DNA of 51,644 nt from an uncultured Actinomycetes bacterium (GCA_903845465.1 CAIMXQ010000084.1:1-51644); one strand, 5' to 3'. Shown: positions 39,265 to 47,678, counted from the first letter of the stretch. Notes: a model not told the origin generated them from the letters alone. Translations and numbers: made by a program.

Positions 39265-39891
39265 CTACAACTTAGTAGCAAGTAATAAACCGTCACCCGT
39301 TGGTATCAGCGAACTCACCCATGATTCAGTATCGTTTTTAATGGATTTCCCAGCCTCGCGTAAGGCGATGGTCTTTGGATCACGTTGGGCAGGATCTTGC
39401 ACTTTGGAGCCGCCAAAAAAGTTGTCGATGACGAAGACTCCGCCACTTCTAAGAATGCGATGTGCCTCAGAGATTGCGAAGCTGAGATCTTCAGGGTTAT
39501 GCCTAAATACAACTAAGTCATAAGCGCGATTAGTCAACTTCGTCATGACATCCATGACTGAGTTAGTAATCAATCGGTATCTAGATTGCTCAACATCTGC
39601 ATCTGCAAGGGCTAACTTTGCGATTGTTGAATGTTCCATCTCGTCATCAATTGACGTTAACGTGCCACTTGCAATCATTCCTTCAAGTAACCAGAGAGAT
39701 CCGACTCCGGCTCCTGTGCCAATTTCAACAACTGATTGAGCGCTGAGTTGATGTGCAAGATGGCGAAGATAAGCGCCAGTTCCTTGAGAAACATCGACAG
39801 TTCCGATTTCAAGTCCACGAGCACGCGCTGCAGTTTTTACCGCATCTTCTGCAATAAAGGTCTCTGCATAAGAATGCGGAGTGATCATCAT
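39265..39891 (-). CDS. O-methyltransferase (CCoAOMT/Rv1220c-like)
   Basis: A 208-aa SAM-dependent methyltransferase. The SAM-binding glycine loop is VVEIGTGAGVGSLWLLEG, LTSIDDE binds the ribose, and YDLVVFRHNP stands where family members have the metal-binding D-x-D region. GGVFVIDNFFGGSKV is the late motif. This is the short bacterial class I catechol-type O-methyltransferase; substrate unknown. Location beside htrA and tatB matches Rv1220c. I chose ATG 39891, which overlaps the aminopeptidase stop in ATGA, rather than the upstream TTG at 39909. Confidence 0.9.
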   Translation of the reverse strand: MMITPHSYAETFIAEDAVKTAARARGLEIGTVDVSQGTGAYLRHLAHQLSAQSVVEIGTGAGVGSLWLLEGMIASGTLTSIDDEMEHSTIAKLALADADVEQSRYRLITNSVMDVMTKLTNRAYDLVVFRHNPEDLSFAISEAHRILRSGGVFVIDNFFGGSKVQDPAQRDPKTIALREAGKSIKNDTESWVSSLIPTGDGLLLATKL

Positions 39892-41369
39892 GAGAGAGAC
39901 ACTATCCAATCAATGAAGAATCGCACGCCGAAACCTGTCCCACCTTTAGCGTTTTCTCCAGTATCGGTCTCACTTCGGCCCGTGCCAGCAATGTCGAGGT
40001 GGACCCAGCGGCTATCACCAACAAAATGTTCGAGGAAGAGCGCTGCTGTGACAGAACCTGCTGAGTAATTGCCTTTGTCCGCTGCATGGTTGAGATCTGC
40101 AATATCGCTTTCGAGGGAGTCGGCGTAGTCATCAACGAGAGGCATATGCCAGACACGTTCTCCTGATGATTCGCCAATTGCAACAAGTTCTTGAGCAAGC
40201 TTTGCATCTCGAGTGTAAAGCGCTGCATATTGTCGACCTAAGCCAAGAGTTGCAGAACCAGTAAGGGTTGCAATATCAACGAGATAATCTGGATCTAATT
40301 TCTCCACCGCATACCCAAGGCCATCTGCAAGCACTAGCCGACCTTCTGCATCAGTATTGATGATTTCAACGGTTGTTCCGTCATATTGGGTGATGACATC
40401 AGATGGACGTTGAGAAGTTGCAGATAGAGCATTTTCTGCACACATCATAAGAACCGTAACTTTTACTTGTGGCTGTAAATCTGGAAGCGCACTTATGGTT
40501 GCGAGCGCAGCGGCCGAACCGGCCATATCGCTCTTCATCGCTGTCATAAATTCATATGGTCTTTTAAGCGAAACTCCTCCGGTATCGAAGGTAATTCCCT
40601 TGCCAACAATCACGATATGCGGCAGCGCGGATGCAGATCTGGCTTTTCCTTTGGGTACATATGTGATTTCAATAAAGCGCGGTCCAGGTTTAGGAGAAGA
40701 ATTTCCGACTGCGCGCAGACCGCCAAACTTTGCCAGCTCTTTTCCAGAAAGTATCGAGATTGCCAAACCCTTTTCATCGGCAATCTTCTTTGCCTCCTGC
40801 GCCATCCAGAGTGGGTTCTTAATATTTGATGGGGTGTGAATGAGATCGCGCGCTGTATAGAGAGCGCTGGCAATAACTGATGCTTCGTGAACAGCATCGC
40901 GATCCTTAGTTGCAATTGTGATCATTGCAATTTCAGCACTTTTACCGGTCTTCAGGTTCCAGGTATATGCACCTAAGAGAATTGAGACTGCGTGTGCTCG
41001 AATTTCTAACCGCGATTGCGCGCATAGGGAAACTAGTTCAATGGCCTTGCCGCGAACTTTGCGACCTAGCGCCGCTCCAGAAGTGCGAAGTGAAGGCAGG
41101 CTCATATCCCCAAGATTGACGAGATAGAGACGATCGACATCGGCACCAGAGTGGGTTACTGGAATTTCAAATATTTCTCCCGCTTTATTAGAAGGAGAGA
41201 AGAAAGTGACTTCATCGACAAGATTTATTTCAAAGAATTTCTCGAGTGAGGAGATCAGACGAGAATTTCCTGTGAATTCGATTTTCTCATCGCCATTTTT
41301 GGTGAAACCTAGTGCAATGACATCCGCAGCGACGAGTGACTCAACTTCGGGCGCAACTGAGTGAAGAAT
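39888..41369 (-). CDS. pepA: Leucyl aminopeptidase (M17) with no ordinary start codon
   Basis: A di-metal cytosolic exopeptidase. The catalytic domain is intact: VGKGITFDTGGVSLK, MKSDMAGSAAAL, the family signature NTDAEGRL and LADGLGYAVEKLDPD. From ATG 41105 it would be 405 aa and lack part of the N-terminal domain. The same frame continues as convincing coding sequence (ESLVAADVIALGFTKNG, then FFEINLVDEVTFF and DVDRLYLVNLGD) back to the TAG of the DUF3117 gene at 41385-41387, yet contains no ATG, GTG or TTG. The end given here uses ATT 41369, giving 493 aa, the usual M17 length; this start is an inference. The stop overlaps the methyltransferase start. Confidence 0.85.
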   Translation of the reverse strand: MLHSVAPEVESLVAADVIALGFTKNGDEKIEFTGNSRLISSLEKFFEINLVDEVTFFSPSNKAGEIFEIPVTHSGADVDRLYLVNLGDMSLPSLRTSGAALGRKVRGKAIELVSLCAQSRLEIRAHAVSILLGAYTWNLKTGKSAEIAMITIATKDRDAVHEASVIASALYTARDLIHTPSNIKNPLWMAQEAKKIADEKGLAISILSGKELAKFGGLRAVGNSSPKPGPRFIEITYVPKGKARSASALPHIVIVGKGITFDTGGVSLKRPYEFMTAMKSDMAGSAAALATISALPDLQPQVKVTVLMMCAENALSATSQRPSDVITQYDGTTVEIINTDAEGRLVLADGLGYAVEKLDPDYLVDIATLTGSATLGLGRQYAALYTRDAKLAQELVAIGESSGERVWHMPLVDDYADSLESDIADLNHAADKGNYSAGSVTAALFLEHFVGDSRWVHLDIAGTGRSETDTGENAKGGTGFGVRFFIDWIVSLS

Positions 41370-41384
41370 TTTCTCTAGCCCGCT

Positions 41385-41564
41385 CTACTTCTTAATAAGT
41401 GCGACAGCGGCGCCAAGGGCTGCGCTGAGGTTATTTGCTTCCTGAGGATTGAGTTCAACTACGAGGCGCCCGCCACCTTCAAGTGGGATACGCATTACGA
41501 GGGAGCGAGCCTCTTTTGTAACTTCCATTGGTCCATCACCGGTACGAGGTTTCATAGCTGCCAT
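41385..41564 (-). CDS. DUF3117 family protein
   Basis: A 59-aa actinobacterial protein (Rv1211 type), very strongly conserved in the phylum but of unknown function. It begins MAAMKPRTGDGPMEV, continues with RSLVMRIPLEGGGRLVVEL and ends NNLSAALGAAVALIKK. The ribosome-binding site AAGGAG lies eight bases before ATG 41564. The gene leads the aminopeptidase gene, which continues in the same frame right after its TAG stop. Downstream run on the same strand: aminopeptidase, O-methyltransferase, htrA, tatB, mrp. Confidence 0.93.
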   Translation of the reverse strand: MAAMKPRTGDGPMEVTKEARSLVMRIPLEGGGRLVVELNPQEANNLSAALGAAVALIKK

Positions 41565-41591
41565 GGTGGGGACTCCTTGTTGAGCTCGGGT

Positions 41592-41614
41592 GGAAAAACT
41601 CTCGTAGGAGAGTT
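41592..41614 (-). terminator. Possible intrinsic terminator or leader hairpin before DUF3117
   Basis: On the minus strand AACTCTC, loop CTAC and GAGAGTT form a perfect seven-base-pair stem followed by a short T-run (TTT after the stem, five T in all). It lies 56 bases after the stop of the sigma-region-4 gene and 28 bases before the DUF3117 ATG. It could terminate the former or attenuate the latter. The stem is AT-rich for a strong terminator. Confidence 0.4.
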
Positions 41615-41670
41615 AAGAGGAGAAGTATCTCGCAGAATGACCCGGGGGTGAAATCGGCGTAAGCGCAGAT

Positions 41671-41910
41671 TTAGAGCCCGAGAACCTCCTTGAGGCGCGA
41701 TTTGCCTGACTCAATCACAACAATGACAGCCCTTTCTGGAACGGAAAGTAGCTCTGCGATATCGCGACTGCTTTGAGAACGCAGGTAATGAAGGGTCAAG
41801 ATGATTCGCTCCTCTTCGGGAAGCGAGGCGAGCAACTCCGCCAAGGTTTGAGGGTTGCTCTGCTGACTCATAGGTATAGAGGTTACTCGCTCAATTCTTA
41901 AAGAATCCAT
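41671..41910 (-). CDS. Stand-alone sigma-70 region 4-like protein
   Basis: A 79-aa protein. Residues about 20-75 (LAELLASLPEEERIILTLHYL, then SSRDIAELLSVPERAVIVVIESGKSRLKEVL) look like region 4 of ECF sigma factors: a leading helix, then the helix-turn-helix that would contact a -35 element. Regions 1 and 2 are absent, so it cannot be a complete sigma factor. It could be a co-sigma, an anti-activator or the remnant of a sigma gene. The start is uncertain: ATG 41910 as given, or ATG 41871 (66 aa), which begins at MSQQSNPQTL. It lies 27 bases after the SRPBCC stop. Confidence 0.68.
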   Translation of the reverse strand: MDSLRIERVTSIPMSQQSNPQTLAELLASLPEEERIILTLHYLRSQSSRDIAELLSVPERAVIVVIESGKSRLKEVLGL

Positions 41911-41937
41911 ATTAAGAGCGTCAGAGATAACGCCTCT

Positions 41938-42387
41938 CTAGCCAAAGGAGCGTGAAAAACGAGCAAGGGAAATTCGCACACCGATATAAAGGAACGGTGC
42001 AATGAGTAGATAGATCACCTTGGGAGCGATGATTGTTTCCGACCAATCAAAGTGCGTGCCTCCACCGTGTGCTTCGCGAAGCTTGAATGTGCCAGAGCCC
42101 TTGAGTACTGACCCAACATGTTCAACATCGCATTGATGTGGCGGATCCCATCGAGTCACGGTCATGAGATCTAATAATCCAAATGATTTGAAGGTGGGAT
42201 AGATGCGATAGAACGGTCCCGTAAATGCTGCGATAGAAGTTCCGACGCCTTCAGTGATATCTGATGTTACCCAAACTTTTGTCTGCAACATCCAATCTCC
42301 TTGGGAATTCCAATCTGCAATCTTCTTCCACACATTTACTTGGGACGCTTTGATATGGATACTGATTGAAAGAGTGTTACTTGCCAT
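41938..42387 (-). CDS. SRPBCC-family (START-like) protein
   Basis: A 149-aa protein with the polyketide cyclase/START-like helix-grip fold. It starts ISIHIKASQVNVWKKIADWNSQGDW, the typical first strand and helix; then come VTRWDPPHQCDVEHVGSVLKGSGTF and GGGTHFDWSETI. A hydrophobic stretch near the C-terminus (VIYLLIAPFLYIGVRI) may touch or cross the membrane. It may bind a lipid or hydrophobic ligand; no specific function can be given. ATG 42387 overlaps the LOG stop by 11 bases and is favoured over the upstream start at 42408. Confidence 0.85.
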   Translation of the reverse strand: MASNTLSISIHIKASQVNVWKKIADWNSQGDWMLQTKVWVTSDITEGVGTSIAAFTGPFYRIYPTFKSFGLLDLMTVTRWDPPHQCDVEHVGSVLKGSGTFKLREAHGGGTHFDWSETIIAPKVIYLLIAPFLYIGVRISLARFSRSFG

Positions 42388-42913
42388 GTGCAATTTTGAC
42401 TGCTTCATCGACGGATACAGCCCAATGAATTAACTCACGCATTCCAGGCTTTACAAACTTTTCATTTTCAAGATGTTCGACAAGCGCATGGAGCGGTTCG
42501 TAGACTCCGAATGGATCAAGAATGATTACTGGTTTGTCGTGAAATTTCAGATATCTTCCAACCCAAATTTCAAAGAGTTCCTCCAGCGTTCCGAGGCCTC
42601 CCGGCAAGGTGATAAAAGCGTCAGACATATCTTCAATCTTTGCCTTTCGCGTACGCATCGAATCAACGACGATGAGTTCATCACTTTCATGATCAGCGAA
42701 TTCAATATCAACGAGCTTCTGCGGGATGATTCCTATTGTGCGACCACCTACGCTTCGCGCACCTCGAGAAATTGCACCCATGGCAGAGATATGGCCGCCT
42801 CCAGAAACAAGTTCCGCACCGCTGCGTGCAATTCCTTCGCCGAGGTCGAAGGCTAAATCGATAAACTTCGAATCAATCGCTGGTGATGAGGAACAAAAGA
42901 CTGCAATACGCAT
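42377..42913 (-). CDS. LOG-family (TIGR00730) phosphoribohydrolase
   Basis: A 178-aa Rossmann-like protein of the lysine decarboxylase-like LOG family. Both family motifs are present: SGGGHISAMGAISRGA and LPGGLGTLEELFEIW. The characterised activity is release of free bases from nucleoside 5'-monophosphates (cytokinin-type and other nucleotides); no lysine decarboxylase activity is expected. It corresponds to Rv1205, which also lies near dapD (Rv1201c). It is divergent from dapD with a 30-base spacer carrying both -10 hexamers, and leads the SRPBCC and sigma-region-4 genes. Confidence 0.92.
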   Translation of the reverse strand: MRIAVFCSSSPAIDSKFIDLAFDLGEGIARSGAELVSGGGHISAMGAISRGARSVGGRTIGIIPQKLVDIEFADHESDELIVVDSMRTRKAKIEDMSDAFITLPGGLGTLEELFEIWVGRYLKFHDKPVIILDPFGVYEPLHALVEHLENEKFVKPGMRELIHWAVSVDEAVKIAHGK

Positions 42914-42920
42914 GAGGCAC

Positions 42921-42926
42921 AGGATA
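42921..42926 (-). promoter_or_regulatory. -10 element of the LOG operon
   Basis: TATCCT on the minus strand, seven bases before ATG 42913. Confidence 0.45.
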
Positions 42927-42931
42927 GGGGT

Positions 42932-42937
42932 TAGGCT
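42932..42937 (+). promoter_or_regulatory. -10 element of dapD
   Basis: TAGGCT, six bases before ATG 42944. Only five bases separate it from the opposing LOG hexamer, so the two promoters can hardly be occupied at once. Confidence 0.45.
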
Positions 42938-42943
42938 TAGAAC

Positions 42944-43861
42944 ATGTCTTCTTTAGCGCATGGCCACGGAATCGCAACAATTGCTGGATCTACAGTTCTC
43001 GATGTCTGGTTTCCAGCGCCGTCACTTGGTGCGCTTGCAGGTTCTCCTGATGCAACTCTGACTTCCCTTGTTGGAACAGATGAAGCCCGTGGCGTACAAC
43101 GTGAAATCGTTTCACTTGAAATCAATCTCACAGAAGCGCCAAAAGATGCCAAGGATGCATACCTGCGACTACATCTTTTATCGCACCGACTTGTAAAACC
43201 GCATGGACAATCACTTGATGGAATCTTCGGATTACTTGCCAACGTTGTCTGGACATCGTACGGCCCATGTTTGAACGAAGGTTTCGAATTAACGCGTGCG
43301 CACCTTTTGAAGAAGTACGGACATGTCACAGTCTTTGGCGTCGATAAATTCCCACGTATGGTCGACTATGTCGTTCCATCCGGCGTGCGAATTGCTGATG
43401 CAGATCGCGTACGTTTAGGTGCATATCTTTCAGTTGGCACAACTGTTATGCATGAAGGTTTCATTAACTTCAATGCCGGAACTCTCGGGACTTCAATGGT
43501 GGAAGGCCGGATCTCTTCAGGAGTTGTCGTCGGGGACGGAACCGATGTGGGTGGGGGCGCATCCATTATGGGAACTCTCAGTGGCGGCGGTAAGGAAGTA
43601 ATCTCAATTGGAGAAAAGTGCTTACTCGGCGCTAACTCTGGGCTTGGAATTTCACTTGGGAACAATTGTGTTATTGAAGCTGGCACTTACATCACTGCTG
43701 CCGCAAAGGTAACTCTTCCTGATGGAGAAGTTGTTAAAGCCGGAACGCTCTCAGGTGCAAACAATTTATTATTCCGACGAAATTCACTGACCGGTGGCCT
43801 CGAGGTTGTTTTGCGCACTGGCACATGGGGTGGACTTAATTCAGTTCTACACGCAAATTAA
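42944..43861 (+). CDS. dapD: 2,3,4,5-tetrahydropyridine-2,6-dicarboxylate N-succinyltransferase DapD
   Basis: A 305-aa enzyme that succinylates tetrahydrodipicolinate, two steps before the substrate made by DapC. The N-terminal half (about 1-150) is the actinobacterial type. The C-terminal left-handed beta-helix (about 155-280) carries hexapeptide-like turns: VRLGAYLSVGTTVMHEGFINFNAGT, SSGVVVGDGTDVGGGASIMGTLSGGG and LGANSGLGISLGNNCVIEAGTYI. It acts as a trimer in the cytosol. Its TAA overlaps the stop of the SpoIID-like gene in TTAA. Confidence 0.95.
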   Translation: MSSLAHGHGIATIAGSTVLDVWFPAPSLGALAGSPDATLTSLVGTDEARGVQREIVSLEINLTEAPKDAKDAYLRLHLLSHRLVKPHGQSLDGIFGLLANVVWTSYGPCLNEGFELTRAHLLKKYGHVTVFGVDKFPRMVDYVVPSGVRIADADRVRLGAYLSVGTTVMHEGFINFNAGTLGTSMVEGRISSGVVVGDGTDVGGGASIMGTLSGGGKEVISIGEKCLLGANSGLGISLGNNCVIEAGTYITAAAKVTLPDGEVVKAGTLSGANNLLFRRNSLTGGLEVVLRTGTWGGLNSVLHAN

Positions 43862-45048
43862 GGCGCGAGCTGAAAGTACGGCGAAGATAGCTTTACGCGA
43901 CTTCTGAAGGTATCGCCACGCAATAACTTAGTTGAACCATTACTTGAGGTGCCTTTTATATATGTAACTGCTCCAGCTGAGTTTCGAGAGATAATTTCAA
44001 GAGTGACGATATCTGGTAGCAGGAATGCAGATGCAACCAACAATTGGTTCACCGAGGCGCTCCACGAGGCATAATGAGGGTTGAGCTTGCTATCGAGGCT
44101 CGCAGGATCTGCAACTGATTGTGTGTATGTGCTCGCCTCTCCCCATGCATCTTTCGTAGTTTGTGTCGCTCCACCCGACGATGAGAAGTAATAAGCCTGG
44201 ATAGGTTTGCCGTTCGATGTGATTGCCAAACTGGTTGCAGAATCAATATTTGTACGGGTGACTGCAGCTTTCCAGAGAGCGCCAACTTTTGGTTCAATCT
44301 CTTTCGAGTACCCGACAAAATTTTGATCTGCAATATTTGAATAGACATTGCAATCACAGGATGATTTCACTGTTCCTAATTTTGACAGTGCGTAAGACCG
44401 TGAAGCGATTACTTGAGCCTCAAGAGCTGCTGCAGGCCACGCAGACGACATCTCGCTAATCCCCCACAGATACTCGTCATGAACGCTCAGCGAATTGGTC
44501 ACTTCGAGGGCTCCATTTACGGCCCGTACTTGAATCTGTCCGTAACGATATTTCACAGATTTTCCTTGTGAGGCAAGGGAGACGATTGAACTCGGGCCGC
44601 TCCATCTCACTGTGAGCGCCTTAGAGGTAATTGAACCCGCAATAAGATTGTTCCCTTGCGCATTGATTACCATTTTTTGACGCACACCATAGCTTGCAAC
44701 TGGTTGAGCATCTAGAGAATTTCCAATATCACCTAAGTAAGCGGTCAATATAGAGTCTTGAGTAATTGGTTGTAGTGAGATTGTTGAAAGTTGATGGCCA
44801 ATATTGACTCGTATTGTTTGGGTATCTATTACAGGAATAATTGAGACATCTTTGTAATAGTAATTTAGGATCGCCGTTGCACTTTCCCCAGCGATTGCAT
44901 GGGCTTTAGCGCCGATTTGGCTCATACCAACGCCATGACCGTAACCCGAACCTGTAAATGAGAATGAAGTAGGAGCTTCTGCATGTACTGCAGGGTTAAT
45001 CGAGATTGCGAACAGAAGTGCTACCAGAAAAGGTTTATACATCCTCAT
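43858..45048 (-). CDS. SpoIID/LytB domain protein, secreted
   Basis: A 396-aa exported protein. A signal peptide (MRMYKPFLVALLFAISINPAVHAEA, cut near AHA-E) precedes the SpoIID/LytB start motif FSFTGSGYGHGVGMSQIGAKAHA. Further family motifs are LRVNIGH-type strands, EYLWGISEMSSAWPAAALEAQVIASRSYAL and YYFSSSGGATQTTKDAWGEA. SpoIID is a lytic transglycosylase acting on stem-peptide-free glycan; LytB-type proteins modify amidases. Here a vegetative wall-remodelling role is inferred. ATG 45048 and ATG 45042 are both possible starts, both inside the end of the ABC ATPase gene. Confidence 0.85.
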   Translation of the reverse strand: MRMYKPFLVALLFAISINPAVHAEAPTSFSFTGSGYGHGVGMSQIGAKAHAIAGESATAILNYYYKDVSIIPVIDTQTIRVNIGHQLSTISLQPITQDSILTAYLGDIGNSLDAQPVASYGVRQKMVINAQGNNLIAGSITSKALTVRWSGPSSIVSLASQGKSVKYRYGQIQVRAVNGALEVTNSLSVHDEYLWGISEMSSAWPAAALEAQVIASRSYALSKLGTVKSSCDCNVYSNIADQNFVGYSKEIEPKVGALWKAAVTRTNIDSATSLAITSNGKPIQAYYFSSSGGATQTTKDAWGEASTYTQSVADPASLDSKLNPHYASWSASVNQLLVASAFLLPDIVTLEIISRNSAGAVTYIKGTSSNGSTKLLRGDTFRSRVKLSSPYFQLAP

Positions 45049-45841
45049 CTGATGATGCGCTCTTTCTAGCATCTACAAATTCACGATATGCAGCGATTAC
45101 TTCGGCGGGATTTCCACGCGCCATTAATTTTCCATGATCGAGCCAAATTACCTCGTTACAAATATCTTCAATCGTAGCGAGTGCGTGGCTTACGAGAATT
45201 AATGCGCGATCTGATGTGCGAAGCTCCTTAATTCTATTAAGGCTCTTCTCCTTGAATTTTGCATCTCCAGTACTGAGCGCTTCATCGATGATTAAAATAT
45301 CGGGCTCGACGACGGCGGCAACTGAGAAGGCTAACCGCGCAAACATTCCTGATGAATAAGTACGCATTGGAGTATCAATCGCATCTCCGAGTTCAGAGAA
45401 TGCAGCAATAGCTTCGAAATTTTTATCTATTTCTTCTCGGGACATGCCAGCTGCAAGCCCGCCGAGATAGACGTTATCGCGACCCGTCATCGAAGGATTA
45501 AATCCAACCCCGAGCGCGAGGAGGGTGCTTACTGATCCATAGACTTCAACGCGCCCCTGAGTCGGTGGCACAATTCCTGAAATAACGCGCATAAGTGAGG
45601 ATTTACCTGCACCGTTTGATCCAATAATTCCGAGCACCGTGCCATAGTGAACATCAACATTGATATCGACTAGAGCACGCACAATACGGGTGTGCTTCTT
45701 TCCGCGACCGAGAGTTTTCAATCGAGCCTTGAGTGTCGGCTTCCTATCGATTGATGTTGTGTAGGTAAGTCCTAAGTTTTTCACAGAGACAGCAACGCTG
45801 TGTTGTGAATGATCGTGGTTAAAGTCTGACAGCGAAATCAC
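45035..45841 (-). CDS. ABC transporter ATP-binding protein (polysaccharide/teichoic acid export, Wzt/TagH type)
   Basis: A 268-aa ATPase. Walker A is GSNGAGKSSLMR, the signature YSSGMFARLAFS, Walker B ILIIDEALSTGD and the H-loop LVSHALATIEDICN. The start VAVSVKNLGLTYTT...LKARLKTLGRGKKH is characteristic of the O-antigen/teichoic acid exporter subgroup. No C-terminal carbohydrate-binding domain is present. Start is GTG 45841, inside the last codons of the permease gene (23-base overlap), indicating coupling. With the permease it would flip an undecaprenyl-linked polymer across the membrane. Confidence 0.92.
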   Translation of the reverse strand: MISLSDFNHDHSQHSVAVSVKNLGLTYTTSIDRKPTLKARLKTLGRGKKHTRIVRALVDINVDVHYGTVLGIIGSNGAGKSSLMRVISGIVPPTQGRVEVYGSVSTLLALGVGFNPSMTGRDNVYLGGLAAGMSREEIDKNFEAIAAFSELGDAIDTPMRTYSSGMFARLAFSVAAVVEPDILIIDEALSTGDAKFKEKSLNRIKELRTSDRALILVSHALATIEDICNEVIWLDHGKLMARGNPAEVIAAYREFVDARKSASSDEDV

Positions 45842-46646
45842 GCTCCCTCGACAGGAAGAAATATGTTCCGACTACAAAGATTCCAAGTGCCCAAATTGAT
45901 GATGTGAGAAGTCCTTTAGAAGTTGGTGCCTCACCGTGCACCATCACGCGTGACCAAGAATCAAGGAGATAGAAGATTGGATTTGCTACTTCAAATTTCT
46001 TGATGCGATGGGACATGTGTGCGGCTTCGTACAGGATGGGTGATAAGTACAGAAGACTGCGAGTCAGATATGGCAACATGCTTGAAATATCGCGGAAATA
46101 CACGTTGATACATGAAATTAAAATAGCTAAACCCAGTGACAAGACGATTGCAATCACAATTATTGGTAGCGCCCACAACATCTGCCACGAAAACGGTAGG
46201 CCGAGAAGTACATGTATAACAATATAAACAACAAGGGTCGGAAGAAATCTAAAGAGCGCCACGATTGCCGCAGAAATCGGCAACATGATTCGCGGGAATG
46301 AAGTATTAAGAATCAGGCGTTGACCAGATGTAATCGCCTTTACTCCTCCGGTCAAACTATTTGCGATCAGATAAAAGAGGAAGAGGCTTGCAGTCAGATG
46401 AGCGAATCGAGAAGAGTCACTCTTCCCGCCAATAACATCAATAAGTAAGAAGTACACACCTGAAAGAAGGAGGGGATTTAAAACGAGCCACAACTGGCCA
46501 AAGAGTGAGTCGAAATTTTGTTCTCGGAGTTCTGAGCGAGAAAATGCAGCGATAAATGTGCGTCTCGACCAGAGAGAGCGAAGGTATTCGCGCATCGGAG
46601 GTAGGCCGGCGCGAAATGGCTCGTATACAACAACTGGCTTCTCCAC
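45819..46646 (-). CDS. ABC-2 type permease (Wzm/TagG-like)
   Basis: A 275-aa permease with six predicted membrane helices. The N-terminal amphipathic part (MREYLRSLWSRRTFIAAFSRSELREQNFDSLFGQLWLVLNPLL) is the hallmark of polysaccharide ABC-2 exporters. Typical segments are VKAITSGQRLILNTSFPRI and INVYFRDISSMLPYL, the coupling helix region. The substrate is probably a lipid-linked glycopolymer made by the neighbouring genes. The gene starts with GTG 46646, preceded by TAGCCT and seven bases. Confidence 0.92.
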   Translation of the reverse strand: MEKPVVVYEPFRAGLPPMREYLRSLWSRRTFIAAFSRSELREQNFDSLFGQLWLVLNPLLLSGVYFLLIDVIGGKSDSSRFAHLTASLFLFYLIANSLTGGVKAITSGQRLILNTSFPRIMLPISAAIVALFRFLPTLVVYIVIHVLLGLPFSWQMLWALPIIVIAIVLSLGLAILISCINVYFRDISSMLPYLTRSLLYLSPILYEAAHMSHRIKKFEVANPIFYLLDSWSRVMVHGEAPTSKGLLTSSIWALGIFVVGTYFFLSRERDFAVRL

Positions 46647-46653
46647 GTGCGAA

Positions 46654-46659
46654 AGGCTA
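46654..46659 (-). promoter_or_regulatory. -10 element of the ABC exporter operon
   Basis: TAGCCT on the minus strand, seven bases before GTG 46646, in the 30-base gap after the glycosyltransferase stop. Confidence 0.4.
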
Positions 46660-46676
46660 CCGCAGAGCGCTCATGG

Positions 46677-47678
46677 TTAAAGAGATGACGGTACGAGAGT
46701 CTTGGGGGAAGTGATGAACCCCGCTCCCCACGAGAAGTGCATGGTGGGAATAACTAATAGAAGCGTTAGGCATTCAATAGCAGAGGTTCCAATCGACGCA
46801 GATGCAACTAATACAAAGGCGAGATAAATCGCAGATGGAAGATAAAGAATTGGTGAGACAAGTATTCCAAGAGCGAGCGAAAGGGTGAAACCTACGAGAG
46901 CTAATGGTGGTGCAAGATAGCGATAATTTATTGTTCCAGAATGTCTGCGAGATACAACTCTTCGCCAACGTCCGTATTCAAAATATTGTTTTGCAAGTGC
47001 TTTGACAGATGAACGTGGTCGATATGTCACATGCAAGCGAGGATCAAAATAGACAACGCCTCCATTTTCCCGCAAGCGAAAGTTAAGCTCCCAATCCTGT
47101 GCACGAGTAAATCTTTCATCAAATCCGCCAATGGCAAGAAGCGCTTCTCGCCTGAATGCACCGAGATAGACGGTATCAACTGCTCCAGCTTCTCCACCTG
47201 TATGAAAACGTGAAGTTCCAACACCGAGTGGACTGCGCATGGCTGCAGCTACTGCTTTCTCAAATCGAGTTGTTCCGATGGCGGCCATAACCCCACCAAC
47301 ATTGACTGCCCCAGTTGTATTAAGAATTTCTACGACAAGTGCGAGGTAATCATCGGGAATTTGTGCATGGCCGTCTACTCGAACAACTACTGGATTGCGT
47401 GATGCGTGCAGAGCCAAATTGAGGCCAGCTGCGGTACGGCCCGTAGGATTTTCTACAAGTGTGACTCGGCTTTCCTTGTGCGAAATCTGTTGAGCGATTT
47501 CATTGGTGCGATCGCGTGATGGACCAAGCGCAAGAATGACCTCAATTGAACCGAGATATTTCTGAGAAAGTATCGAACTTACTGCGTCCTCTAGATGAGA
47601 CTCTTCATTGAGAACAGGAAGAATCACGCTAATAGATGGATGCGGTGAGCCAAATAACTCTTGTGTCGGTGTCGCCAT
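46677..47678 (-). CDS. Family 2 glycosyltransferase (ExoA-like)
   Basis: A 333-aa membrane glycosyltransferase. The GT-A domain (about 14-240) has SVILPVLNEESHLEDAVSSIL, the metal motif VVRVDGHAQIPDDYL, GTSRFHTGGEAGAVDTVYLGAFRREAL and the acceptor motif RAQDWELNFRLRENGG. Two or three C-terminal helices (about 260-325) anchor it. The layout matches succinoglycan ExoA-type enzymes, which act on lipid-linked intermediates. ATG 47678 has a strong GGAGGGG ribosome-binding site, so this gene is read from a leader-bearing transcript, unlike the divergent LCP gene. Confidence 0.9.
   Translation of the reverse strand: MATPTQELFGSPHPSISVILPVLNEESHLEDAVSSILSQKYLGSIEVILALGPSRDRTNEIAQQISHKESRVTLVENPTGRTAAGLNLALHASRNPVVVRVDGHAQIPDDYLALVVEILNTTGAVNVGGVMAAIGTTRFEKAVAAAMRSPLGVGTSRFHTGGEAGAVDTVYLGAFRREALLAIGGFDERFTRAQDWELNFRLRENGGVVYFDPRLHVTYRPRSSVKALAKQYFEYGRWRRVVSRRHSGTINYRYLAPPLALVGFTLSLALGILVSPILYLPSAIYLAFVLVASASIGTSAIECLTLLLVIPTMHFSWGAGFITSPKTLVPSSL

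Noticed and set aside
39888..41105. Leucyl aminopeptidase as a truncated pseudogene
   Set aside because: The catalytic domain is intact and the upstream frame is coding without stops; only the start codon is unusual.
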